Origin: DATFNV01 sp035266225
GTDB lineage: Bacteria > Planctomycetota > Planctomycetia > Gemmatales > Gemmataceae
Direction of reading: 5' to 3'
DNA: 11,490 nucleotides
Assembly (NCBI GenBank): GCA_035266225.1
Contig: DATFNV010000564.1
Location: forward strand, 1 to 11,490
Part shown: one piece after another, positions 1-6,153 of the stretch
How the letters are laid out: each line of letters begins with the position of its first letter
How positions within the stretch are numbered: the stretch's first letter is position 1
Translations under genes and position numbers: made by a program
The notes under the pieces: model-generated
Database searches by the model: none
What the model was told of the DNA's origin: nothing
The model's input: the letters and a program-made list of their open reading frames with translations, nothing else

Positions 1-3
1 GGC

Positions 4-189
4 TCAGCTGCCGGCGGTGTTGACGGTGGAGCCGACCTTGTTGAAGGTCCCTTCGGCGTTGGAGCCGAGGGCGCTAATGGCGGCGATGCAGACGACGATG
101 ATCAGGGCCAGCATGACCGCGTACTCGACGGCCGTCGGGCCGTCCTCGTTCTTCAGGAAATCCAGCGCGAACTGACCGAGCTTACTCAT
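4..189 (-). CDS. Flp-type (Tad) pilin, copy 1
   Basis: This is a 61-residue type IVb pilin subunit of the Flp/Tad class, which polymerises into thin adhesive pili after cleavage by a prepilin peptidase. The signature is E15-D16-G17 followed by PTAVEYAVMLALI. Cleavage is expected after G17, leaving Glu at position 5 and Tyr at position 6 of the mature protein, as usual for Flp pilins. A hydrophobic helix covers about residues 22-41, and a short polar tail follows. The ATG at 189 was chosen because AGGGAGA lies a few bases upstream and the protein then has the family's normal length; longer in-frame versions run into intergenic DNA. A second pilin lies upstream on the same strand, and residues 15-45 match it at every position except 39. 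No other Tad genes are in the window, so the assembly machinery must be elsewhere. Confidence 0.9.
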   Translation of the reverse strand: MSKLGQFALDFLKNEDGPTAVEYAVMLALIIVVCIAAISALGSNAEGTFNKVGSTVNTAGS

Positions 190-341
190 GTTCCGTTCTC
201 CCTTGCTGATGAAGAGCCACCCATTTATTGGAGACCTCGCCGCACCACGGCGGGTTAACTCCCCGAACCGGCCGGGCCCACCGCGGACCTGGCCTCGTAG
301 CAGGCGCCCTCGACTCCGACGCCGAAGGCGGTGACGGGCGC

Positions 342-359
342 GGCGGCCGTCGGGCCGCC
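342..359 (-). terminator. GC hairpin just downstream of pilin copy 2
   Basis: GGCGGCC (342-348) and GGCCGCC (353-359) form a perfect 7-bp stem with a 4-nt loop. It starts a few bases after the stop codon of pilin copy 2 and lies before pilin copy 1. There is no T-rich tract, so it may be a partial attenuator that sets the ratio of the two pilins, or chance pairing in GC-rich DNA. Confidence 0.3.
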
Positions 360-365
360 CGCCGC

Positions 366-560
366 TCACGAACCCGAGCCGCCGGCGGCGGCCGTGTTGA
401 GGACGATGTTGTTGAAGGTGTTATCGGCGTTAGAGCCGAGGGCCCCGATGGCCGCGATGCAGACGACGATGATCAGCGCTAGCATGACCGCGTACTCGAC
501 GGCCGTCGGGCCGTCCTCGGACCGCAAAAAGCGGTCCGCCCTGTCGAGCCATTGCCTCAT
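366..560 (-). CDS. Flp-type (Tad) pilin, copy 2
   Basis: This is a 64-residue Flp/Tad-class pilin precursor. The leader ends in E15-D16-G17 and the mature part begins PTAVEYAVML, with the conserved Glu5-Tyr6 pair and one hydrophobic helix (about residues 22-41). The C-terminal tail is rich in Ala, Gly and Ser and differs from copy 1. The leader (MRQWLDRADRFLRS) also differs, while the core is nearly identical, which points to tandem duplication with constraint on the helix. The ATG at 560 is preceded by GGGGAAGG at good spacing. It is the promoter-proximal pilin: a cyclic-di-GMP-I riboswitch lies about 150 nt upstream in its leader. Copy 1 follows 176 bp downstream, probably in the same transcript. 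Confidence 0.9.
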   Translation of the reverse strand: MRQWLDRADRFLRSEDGPTAVEYAVMLALIIVVCIAAIGALGSNADNTFNNIVLNTAAAGGSGS

Positions 561-662
561 GTGCCTTCCCCTGTTCTGGACTGGGGCCCGGGAGTACGGG
601 CGTGGCCCCGCCTCTTCGTCTCGGAGGAAAGGGAGTTGGAGTCGGACGCAGGGGGGGGGCCG

Positions 663-688
663 GGCGCCGCCAGGCGCCGGAGGGGAGG
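663..688 (-). promoter_or_regulatory. Possible expression platform of the pilin riboswitch
   Basis: Between the riboswitch and the pilin start, GGCGCC (663-668) and GGCGCC (673-678) form a 6-bp stem with a 4-nt loop. On the minus strand it is preceded by CCTCCCC (682-688), which could pair with the pilin Shine-Dalgarno GGGGAAGG (564-571) with one bulged A. Either element could be the switching part: the hairpin as a weak terminator, or the pyrimidine tract as an anti-Shine-Dalgarno. This is inference from base pairing by eye. Confidence 0.3.
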
Positions 689-704
689 TACTGCGCGGGG
701 AGTC

Positions 705-802
705 CACTCATCCCTTCGGTAGCCTGGCGACCCGGCCGGGCCGGGCCCGTGGCTTTGCGCCCCCGCCTCACGGCAGGTTCGCCTTTGTCGAGGATGAAGA
801 GG
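705..802 (-). promoter_or_regulatory. Cyclic-di-GMP-I (GEMM-I) riboswitch in the leader of the Flp pilin genes
   Basis: Read on the minus strand, the region carries the GEMM-I landmarks in order. P1 is CATCC (792-796) with GGATG (709-713), extended by further pairs. Then comes AAAGGCGAACC, matching the conserved GGCAAACC. A hairpin follows, CCTGCC/GGCGGG (772-777 with 762-767), closed by the GNRA tetraloop GTGA. Next is GGGCGCAAAGCCACGGG, almost identical to the family core GACGCAAAGCCACGGG, then a GC-rich second stem and GCCGGGTCGCC, matching the family's GCCGGGUUGCC. The base equivalent to the ligand-contacting G20 of the Vc2 riboswitch appears to be G, which favours c-di-GMP over cGAMP, though that alignment was made by eye. 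The 3' junction contains an extra AGGCTACC compared with the usual form. The downstream genes are Flp pilins, a sensible target for c-di-GMP control of surface attachment. Confidence 0.82.
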
Positions 803-1043
803 CTGTCTTGGTGACTGTTCCGTTTAACCGCCGCGGAGGTGCCCGGCGGCCGTGCTGCCGTGGACATTCCGCAAAGCGCTCATGAAGACAGCGTAGGTCG
901 TGGCGCTGCTAAGTCAAATATTGCGGAACCGATTTCGCACGTCCCGAGCAAAGCGCGCGGCGAAATGCTACACGCCTCCGGCGAACAATTCCGGCCCGGC
1001 CCGAAAGGCGCGCCCGGGCGCCGTGAAACGATACACCGGGCGG
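803..1043. other. Intergenic region upstream of the riboswitch
   Basis: No convincing gene is seen. Open frames crossing this stretch have no family resemblance and poor starts. It should contain the pilin promoter, reading to the left, but no clear -35/-10 or -24/-12 pair stands out. A perfect 12-bp palindrome, GCGCCCGGGCGC, lies at 1010-1021, shortly after the stop of the aminotransferase gene, and may act in its transcription end. Confidence 0.5.
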
Positions 1044-2282
1044 TCAGAACTGCAGCCGCAGCCGCCCGAGGCGCTCGACCGTCGCGCGCATCAGGGCGTC
1101 CTCCTCGGCCTCGTCGCGGGCCAGGTAGGTCACCGAGAAGCGCAGAAAGGCGCCGGCGTCGTCCCAGGGCACGCAGCACAGCGACTGCTCGGCGATGAGG
1201 AACTGCGAGACCTCCTCGGCGTTGGCGAAAGTGCGGCCGCCCCCCGCCTTCGGTGCCTTGGCGTAGAGGAAATAGGTCCCGCTCGGCATCTTGGCCTGGA
1301 AGCCGACCTGCCCCAGGGCGGCGACCAACTTCCGCAGGCGGCGGCGGTACTTCTCGCGGGTGCGCTCGGCGATCTCGGGGTGCTCCAGCGCCACCTTCGC
1401 CGCCTGCTGGATCGCCATGAACTGGCCCGAATCGCAGTTGTCCTTGACGTCGGCGAACGCCTGCACCAGCTTGCCGTGGCCGGCCACGAAGCCGATGCGC
1501 CAGCCAATCATGTTGAAGCCCTTGGACAGCGAATGCACCTCGACGCCGACTTCCTTGGCCCCGTCCATCTGGAGGAAGCTGGTCGGCGGGCCGTCGTAGG
1601 TCAGCAGGCCGTGGGCGGCGTCCTGCACGACCACGACCTGGTTGGTCCGGGCGAAGTCGATGACCTGCTTGTAGAAGTCGCGCGTGGCGGTGGCCCCGGT
1701 CGGGCTGTTGGGGTAGTTGATGACGAGCAGCTTGGCGCGACGGCGGACGTCGGCCGGGATCGACTTCAGATCGGGGAAAAAGCCGTTCTCCTCGCGCAGC
1801 GGCAGCTTGTAGACCTCGCCGCCGTAGTAGGCGGTGTGGGTGCCGGCGACGGGGTAGCCGGGGACGGTCATCAGGGTGACGTCGCCGGGGTTGATGAAGC
1901 AGGCGGGCAGCATGGCCAGGGCCGGCTTGGAGCCGATGCAGTGGTTGACCTCGGTCGCCGGGTCGAGATCGACGCCGAACTGGCGCTTCAGGAAGGCGGC
2001 GGCGGCGTCCTTGAACGCCTGGATGCCGTTATCGGCGTAGCCGCGGTTCTCCAGCCGTTCGACCTCGCGCTTGAGGGCCTCGCGCACCACCGGGTCGGCC
2101 ATCTCGTCGTTTTCGCCGATGCCGAAGTCGAGCAGCTGGCGCTCGGGGTGGGCGGCGAGGGCGGCGCGCTTGGCGCGTTTGATCTTCTCGAACTTGTAGA
2201 TCTTGGTGTCCTTGCCGTAGCCAGCACCGCCGATGCGGTCGGCAAAGAGAGACTGGAACCAGGGGTCTTGCGCAGTGCTCAT
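1044..2282 (-). CDS. dapL: LL-diaminopimelate aminotransferase (class I/II PLP enzyme)
   Basis: This 412-residue fold-type I PLP aminotransferase most resembles DapL, which converts tetrahydrodipicolinate to LL-diaminopimelate with glutamate as amino donor, for lysine and peptidoglycan synthesis. Visible motifs are FGIGENDEMAD near 53-63, GYADNGI (81-87), NYPNSPTG (189-196), D221 for the PLP ring nitrogen (DAAHG), SLSKG with the Schiff-base Lys254, WRIGF (R262), and the carboxylate-binding R381 in FLRFS. The length is normal for the family. The ATG at 2282 is the natural N-terminus; its ribosome site is weak (GCGAGG, rather far upstream). A repeat block separates it from the upstream gene on the same strand, so it may have its own promoter. 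Related class I aminotransferases with other substrates are the alternative. The enzyme class is certain; the substrate is inferred from family resemblance. Confidence 0.83.
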   Translation of the reverse strand: MSTAQDPWFQSLFADRIGGAGYGKDTKIYKFEKIKRAKRAALAAHPERQLLDFGIGENDEMADPVVREALKREVERLENRGYADNGIQAFKDAAAAFLKRQFGVDLDPATEVNHCIGSKPALAMLPACFINPGDVTLMTVPGYPVAGTHTAYYGGEVYKLPLREENGFFPDLKSIPADVRRRAKLLVINYPNSPTGATATRDFYKQVIDFARTNQVVVVQDAAHGLLTYDGPPTSFLQMDGAKEVGVEVHSLSKGFNMIGWRIGFVAGHGKLVQAFADVKDNCDSGQFMAIQQAAKVALEHPEIAERTREKYRRRLRKLVAALGQVGFQAKMPSGTYFLYAKAPKAGGGRTFANAEEVSQFLIAEQSLCCVPWDDAGAFLRFSVTYLARDEAEEDALMRATVERLGRLRLQF

Positions 2283-2351
2283 CGCTGAGTCGGCCTCGCT
2301 AGGGTCGGGGAATCCCGGGACAGTTTAGCGACGCTTCGCGGGAGCGTCCGG

Positions 2352-2464
2352 GACCGCGCTCGTAGTGACCGCATTTATGCGGTCGTTCGCCGACCGCGCT
2401 CGTAGTGACCGCATTTATGCGGTCGTTCGCCGACACGACCGCATAAATGCGGTCACTACGAGCG
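2352..2464. repeat. Repeat block: two 40-bp direct copies plus an inverted copy
   Basis: A 40-bp unit occurs twice head to tail (2352-2391 and 2392-2431). A third copy follows in inverse orientation (2436-2464), which is the exact reverse complement of 2397-2425. The pair gives a perfect 29-bp stem with a 10-nt loop. Each unit also contains a smaller palindrome, GACCGCAT-TT-ATGCGGTC. The inverted copy runs into the 3' end of the upstream gene and provides its stop codon. The block probably acts as a transcription terminator and resembles a REP-type dispersed element. It is too short and too irregular for a CRISPR array. Confidence 0.93.
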
Positions 2465-4051
2465 CCGCTCAGTAGCACCCGCCGTCAGGAACTGTTCGCA
2501 GAACGGCCGCAACGTCTGCTCGGGGTAAAGGACGAAGGGATAGTCGCGCCGCTTCAGGATCGCGTTGGCCCGCACCTCGGCCTCGCACTCCGCCTCCCCC
2601 TGGCGCAGCGCTTCCAGCCCGCCCTCGACGAACGCGCGCAGCAGTTCGTTCACTTCACGGATCTGTCGGAAGCGCTCGCGCCGGCCGCGCCGGTCGGCCG
2701 GCTCCTGGCGCACCAGCGCCTCCTTGCGCGCCGCCAGCCCCGCAACCTGCGGCTGTGACAGTGCGCTGTCATCGAGATGGCACTGCGGGTTGAAATAGAG
2801 GTCGCGCGCCTCGCGCCGGAGGCGGCGGCAGTCATCGAGGTTGACGGGGTAGTGCGGCAGCGGCAGCAGCAGCGTCGCCGACAGGACGAGGTAGGCCGGC
2901 GGCTCGACGCCGTAGTAGCGGCGGATGATGGCGTCGGTCACTTCATCATATTTTCCGCCGCCGATGCCGTGGATGAACAGGTCGCACAGAAACAGCCGGG
3001 CGTACATCGTGTTGGTCAGCGCCCGGCTGCGCACCTTGAAGCCCTGCTTCCCCAGGTCGAGGAAGGCCCGCACGATCGCCTCGGGCTCGCGCGGCAGCGA
3101 CGGCCAGTATTCGCCGCCGGCGCGCAGCTCGACCGTCTCAGGCGTGAGCCGTACCATCAGCCGGCCGCGGCGCGCCTGGCCGGGGCGCCAGGCCCAGAAC
3201 GGCGCTTCGAGCCAGTCGCCCTCCGCGGCCAGGTCCGGCACCGGATGGCTGGGGCTGCGCAGGCCGTAGCAGTGGCGGTAGTCGTGAACGGAGTCGTTAT
3301 AGGTGGCGTGCAGTCGCGGCAGGTTCGTCAGCAAGTCGCAGGCAAACCAGGCGAACGGCTCGGTTTGACAGACGGCACTGACCGGCACTTCGAGATTGTT
3401 ACAGCCCCAGCGTCGTTCGATGGCCCGGCGCGCTGCCGCGAGGCGGTCGCCGAGCAAAGATGTCCGCGGGGCAACTTTCATCGCCTCATTCCAGAACTCC
3501 TGGACCAGCGGTTGGAACGGCCAGGCGACACGGACGCGCTGTGGCAGACTGGCGAAGAGGGCCTCATCCTGCACCTTGCGCTCTTCGTAAGGCTCGCCGA
3601 CCGCGGGGGTGTCAAAGGGCTCTGTCGCCCGGTACGGCGTCTGCTCGTCCATCGCGGGGAAATGAAGCATCGTCGATTTGACCGCGTCGTTGTCCACGAT
3701 CAGGTTGAACGACACCGCCCCAATTCTCCCAGCGATGCTGCGTAGGGCGTAGTTCTTCACCCACACGCCGGGGTGGAAAAGCTCCGGCTGGTGGCCTGTC
3801 ATGACGAAGCTAGCGACTTTCCAGTAGGTGGAGACGCCGTCCACTTCTTTCAAGTAAGCGACAGCCGCGTCTCTCATGGTGCTACGCGCGTCATACATGA
3901 GGTCGCGCCACCCGCGGCCGAGAATTGTGAGGGAAGAGTTGTCAAGCGAAGTTGCGTTCGCCGACGCCAGCCCCGGCGCCTCACTGAGCGGCGGCTCCGC
4001 GACCACGGCGCCGTCCTCTTTCGGCGCCCGCACCTGATGAGTGGCGCTCAC
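2456..4051 (-). CDS. Uncharacterised protein, remotely BshC-like
   Basis: The protein has 531 residues from the GTG at 4051. I do not recognise a named close family, but two blocks recall BshC, the enzyme that adds cysteine in bacillithiol synthesis. One is VMTGHQPELFHPGVW near 83-97 (BshC has a GQQAGLLTGPLY block). The other is FIHGIGGGKYDEVTD at 359-373, followed by EPPAYLVLSATLLL (BshC has AFIAGPGE then MPPVMPRLNITIL). The C-terminal third is charged and helical, as in BshC, and ends with RRDYPFVLYPEQ. The GTG was chosen because it overlaps the TGA of the upstream glycosyltransferase as GTGA and has GAAGGG 8 nt upstream; a TTG at 4108 would overlap more and has no support. The last codons and the TAG stop lie in the repeat block. 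No signal peptide or membrane segment is seen. The coding call is firm; the function is only a suggestion. Confidence 0.82.
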   Translation of the reverse strand: MSATHQVRAPKEDGAVVAEPPLSEAPGLASANATSLDNSSLTILGRGWRDLMYDARSTMRDAAVAYLKEVDGVSTYWKVASFVMTGHQPELFHPGVWVKNYALRSIAGRIGAVSFNLIVDNDAVKSTMLHFPAMDEQTPYRATEPFDTPAVGEPYEERKVQDEALFASLPQRVRVAWPFQPLVQEFWNEAMKVAPRTSLLGDRLAAARRAIERRWGCNNLEVPVSAVCQTEPFAWFACDLLTNLPRLHATYNDSVHDYRHCYGLRSPSHPVPDLAAEGDWLEAPFWAWRPGQARRGRLMVRLTPETVELRAGGEYWPSLPREPEAIVRAFLDLGKQGFKVRSRALTNTMYARLFLCDLFIHGIGGGKYDEVTDAIIRRYYGVEPPAYLVLSATLLLPLPHYPVNLDDCRRLRREARDLYFNPQCHLDDSALSQPQVAGLAARKEALVRQEPADRRGRRERFRQIREVNELLRAFVEGGLEALRQGEAECEAEVRANAILKRRDYPFVLYPEQTLRPFCEQFLTAGATERRS

Positions 4052-4797
4052 CGGCACGTCCCTTCGGACAGCGGGCTGGACGTAGGACACGCCGGCAGCC
4101 ACGGGCAAGCAAAATCAGCCTCGGCGGCGGCGAGGATGCGGCGGTAGTAGGCCAGCCGCTCCTCCGCGTCGTTGAGGACGCCGCCGAAGGCCCGCTTGGG
4201 GTCGAGGTACAGGCGCGGGACGCCGACCTCCTTGATCCGCAGTCCCATCAGCGCCGCCTGAGCCCACAGCTGCAACGGCATCCCCCAGCCGGTCTCGGTG
4301 ATGCGCAGCCGGGCGAGAGCGCCGGTGCGGTACGCCTTGAAGCCGCAGAAGGCGTCGGTCAGGTTCAGGCCGAAACGGTCGTTCAACTCCTGCGTGATTT
4401 GCCGGTTGATCCGGCGGCGGTCTTCCGGGGCGAGGGTGTCCTGGCGAAAGTCGCGGAGGTAGCGGCTGCCGGAAACGATGTCGCAATCGTGGATGGCTTC
4501 GAGCAGGACCGGGATGCGGGCCGGCTCGTGCTGGCCATCGCAGTCCATCGTCACCAGCACGTCGAAGTCGTGCCCCAGGACGTAGTTGAAGGCCGAGACG
4601 AGGGCGGCGCCGTAGCCGCGGTTGTGCGCGTGGGTGACGACGCGCGGCCCGTGCTGCTCGGCCAGGAGGTCGGGGGTGCGGTCGCTGCTGCCGTCGTTGA
4701 CGACGAGGATTTCCGAGGTGTGGCGGCGCACCTCGCGGAGGACTTTGAGCAGGTGCCGCTCTTCGTTATAAACGGGAATGGCGGTAAGGACCTTCAC
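4048..4797 (-). CDS. Family 2 glycosyltransferase, dolichol-phosphate-mannose-synthase-like
   Basis: A 249-residue GT-A fold glycosyltransferase that would transfer a sugar from a nucleotide donor, typically to polyprenyl phosphate or a cell-surface glycan. Motifs in order: AIPVYNEE (6-13), VVNDGSSDRT (32-41), the metal-binding D85-x-D87 in TMDCDGQHEP, SGSRY (109-113), DAFCGFKAYR (148-157) and NDAEERLAYYRR (209-220). No C-terminal membrane segments are present, so it is probably a cytoplasmic or peripheral enzyme. The start is a GTG at 4797 with AAAGGAG 8 nt upstream. The stop overlaps the start of the next gene (GTGA), so the two are probably translationally coupled. The last 20 residues are poorly conserved in character, and this stretch contains the next gene's ribosome site. 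Acceptor and donor cannot be told from the sequence. Confidence 0.88.
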   Translation of the reverse strand: MKVLTAIPVYNEERHLLKVLREVRRHTSEILVVNDGSSDRTPDLLAEQHGPRVVTHAHNRGYGAALVSAFNYVLGHDFDVLVTMDCDGQHEPARIPVLLEAIHDCDIVSGSRYLRDFRQDTLAPEDRRRINRQITQELNDRFGLNLTDAFCGFKAYRTGALARLRITETGWGMPLQLWAQAALMGLRIKEVGVPRLYLDPKRAFGGVLNDAEERLAYYRRILAAAEADFACPWLPACPTSSPLSEGTCR

Positions 4798-5132
4798 GAC
4801 GCGGCTCCTTTCTGGCTATTCTTCACCCCCACCTCACGAAACATTCTAAGGGCGAGGAGGGGGTTGTCAAACGAGGTGGGGGGCGGTCGCCTGCTTGCCT
4901 GTCGCTGACTCGCGCCGCCCCGGGGATAACTGCTAAAACTATACCGATCAAGAGGCGCCGACCTTACACGAGGGGCGAGGCGCCGCCCAATCTCCTCCCT
5001 GTCAAAATGACCTCCGCCAGTGGCCGCGCGCGCCAAATCGGCGCAGGGCCCTTCCCACACTTATCGGCCGTTCTCGCCGGAAATCCTTGCGAATTTCGCC
5101 CTTGCGGCGACCCGGCAGGAACGAGCCGGCAC
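4798..5132. other. Divergent intergenic region
   Basis: This is the gap between the leftward glycosyltransferase and the rightward sigma-54 unit. No gene is supported; an 88-codon leftward frame here has biased composition and no family features. A TATAGT on the minus strand (4939-4944) could be a -10 element for the glycosyltransferase operon, but no good -35 partner is visible. A small palindrome, GCGAATTTCGC (5089-5099), lies about 35 bp before the sigma-54 -24 element. Confidence 0.4.
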
Positions 5133-5148
5133 TGGCACGCCCCTTGCA
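5133..5148 (+). promoter_or_regulatory. Sigma-54 (RpoN) promoter
   Basis: TGGCACGCCCCTTGCA matches the sigma-54 consensus TGGCACR-N4-TTGCW at every fixed position, with GG at the -24 element and GC at the -12 element. Transcription would start near 5160, leaving a leader of about 70 nt before the Hsp20 remnant. The promoter may also serve the response regulator downstream. It requires an AAA+ enhancer-binding activator, which is not encoded in the window. Confidence 0.85.
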
Positions 5149-5230
5149 CTTACTTACCAGGGCCAAGACCGACATTTCCCCGGCGATTCACCGGGCTGAC
5201 ACGGACCCTCTCATGAAAGGAGACCAATTC

Positions 5231-5453
5231 ATGACAACGTCGCGCTGGCAAGTAGCCAACCCGGTGGGGACCAACTCCACCAGCTGCAGGAGGAGATGAA
5301 CCGACTCTTCTCTCGCTGGGGGGAGGACGGCGGTCCCTGGGGCGGGGCCCGGCCGGGGGCTACCCGGCCGTCAACGTGTGGGAGGACGCCGAGCAGGTGT
5401 TCGTCGAGGTGGAGCAGGCCAAGCCGCGACAGATCAGCGTCCGCGGGGCGTGA
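5231..5453 (+). pseudogene. Hsp20 small heat-shock protein remnant
   Basis: The start region is intact: AAAGGAG, 7-8 nt, then ATG at 5231. The reading begins MTTSRWQVANPV. A missing base after the GTG at 5263-5265 breaks the frame, and DQLHQLQEEMNRLFSRWGED continues in another frame. A second 1-nt loss in a G run near 5356 is followed by YPAVNVWEDAEQVFVEVE. The reading then jumps straight to QAKPRQISVRGA and TGA at 5451. The N-terminal arm and the C-terminal tail with its IxV motif are typical of planctomycete Hsp20, but about 80 residues of the alpha-crystallin core are absent, so no chaperone domain can form. The frameshifts might be sequencing errors in homopolymers, but the core deletion is not explained that way. 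The intact sigma-54 promoter and ribosome site suggest recent decay. Confidence 0.85.
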
Positions 5454-5469
5454 TCGAATCGCTGCGGCT

Positions 5470-5515
5470 CGATTTATCGATTCGCGCTCGCGCTGCAGCG
5501 CGAATCGATAAATCG
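5470..5515. repeat. 19-bp perfect inverted repeat
   Basis: The arms at 5470-5488 and 5497-5515 are exact reverse complements, with an 8-nt loop. The arm begins CGATTTATCGATTCGC and contains its own small palindrome, CGATTTATCG-type. It sits between the Hsp20 remnant and the response regulator, ending just before the latter's ribosome site. It may be a terminator, or a regulatory hairpin for the downstream gene. Confidence 0.9.
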
Positions 5516-5534
5516 TGTCAAAGGAGTCCCCCCC

Positions 5535-6026
5535 ATGAGCGCCTCACCCCGCATCGCCCTGATCGACGACGACCGCATCTGGCTGGAAACGCTCGCCGAG
5601 TACCTGCGCGACCGCGGCTACGGCGTCGAGACGGCGCTCGGGGGGAGGCGCGGCCTGGGTCTGCTGGAGCGCGGCGGCATCCGGCTGGCGGTCGTCGATT
5701 TCCACATGCCCGACCTCGACGGCGTGGAGTTGCTGCGCCACCTGCGGCGGCGGCGTCTCGACGTCGATGTGCTCCTGATGTCCAGCGACGACGACCCGGC
5801 CCTGCCGGTGCGTGTCCTGCGAGAAGGGGCGGCGGCGTTCCTGTCGAAGAACGCGGCGCCCGGGCTGCTGCTGCGGTCGCTGACGCAGACGCTGTCGGCG
5901 GTCTTCGCCGAGATGGCCCTGCGGCCGCCGGCCCGCTCGCGCTGGGACCGCTTCCTGCCGGTGCCGCGCCGTGCCGAGCCGTGGCTGCCGATGCCGCTGC
6001 GGCCCGGCGAAAGCGAGCGCAACTGA
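5535..6026 (+). CDS. Single-domain response regulator (REC)
   Basis: A 163-residue stand-alone receiver protein. The phosphorylation site is complete: acidic pair D11-D12 in ALIDDD, phospho-acceptor D55 in VVDFHMPDLDG, the hydroxyl switch residue S83/S84 in LLMSS, and K105 in FLSKN. The receiver fills about residues 6-122. The remaining 40 residues are Arg- and Pro-rich and match no output domain I know, so it probably acts by protein contact, as CheY or Spo0F do. The start at 5535 has AAAGGAG 8 nt upstream. No histidine kinase is nearby. Its place behind a sigma-54 promoter and an Hsp20 remnant suggests a link to stress signalling, but the hairpin in between may uncouple it. Confidence 0.88.
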   Translation: MSASPRIALIDDDRIWLETLAEYLRDRGYGVETALGGRRGLGLLERGGIRLAVVDFHMPDLDGVELLRHLRRRRLDVDVLLMSSDDDPALPVRVLREGAAAFLSKNAAPGLLLRSLTQTLSAVFAEMALRPPARSRWDRFLPVPRRAEPWLPMPLRPGESERN

Positions 6027-6153
6027 TCCCTCCCTCGGCCGCTCGTCCCATTCTCGGCGGTTCGCGCTTGCCCCCATTGCCGCCACAATCGATAATCTCA
6101 GAAGAACCGAGGCCATCGCCCCCGGGCCCCAGCGGTCGGAAAGGACTGCCCTC

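Noticed and set aside
190..365. A second c-di-GMP riboswitch in front of pilin copy 1
   Set aside because: No GCAAAGCC core or GNRA-capped hairpin is present on the minus strand here. Only the 705-802 element qualifies.
331..885. Plus-strand 184-codon frame across the pilins and riboswitch
   Set aside because: It is antisense to two clear pilin genes and to a structured RNA leader, and its product is compositionally biased.
900..2288. Long plus-strand open frame of 462 codons
   Set aside because: It lies antisense to the aminotransferase, whose motifs are complete. Its product is a low-complexity Gly/Val/Leu/Asp/Glu-rich string typical of the antisense frame of GC-rich genes.
2352..2464. 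CRISPR-like direct repeats
   Set aside because: There are only two direct copies with no unique spacer, and the third copy is inverted. This is a hairpin repeat and not an array.
2777..3745. Plus-strand open frame of 322 codons
   Set aside because: It is antisense to the BshC-like gene, with a shadow-type composition and no ribosome site or family motif.
4794..5060. 88-codon minus-strand frame overlapping the glycosyltransferase start
   Set aside because: It has no recognisable features, and it would cover the expected promoter region. The GTG at 4797 with AAAGGAG is the better start of translation.
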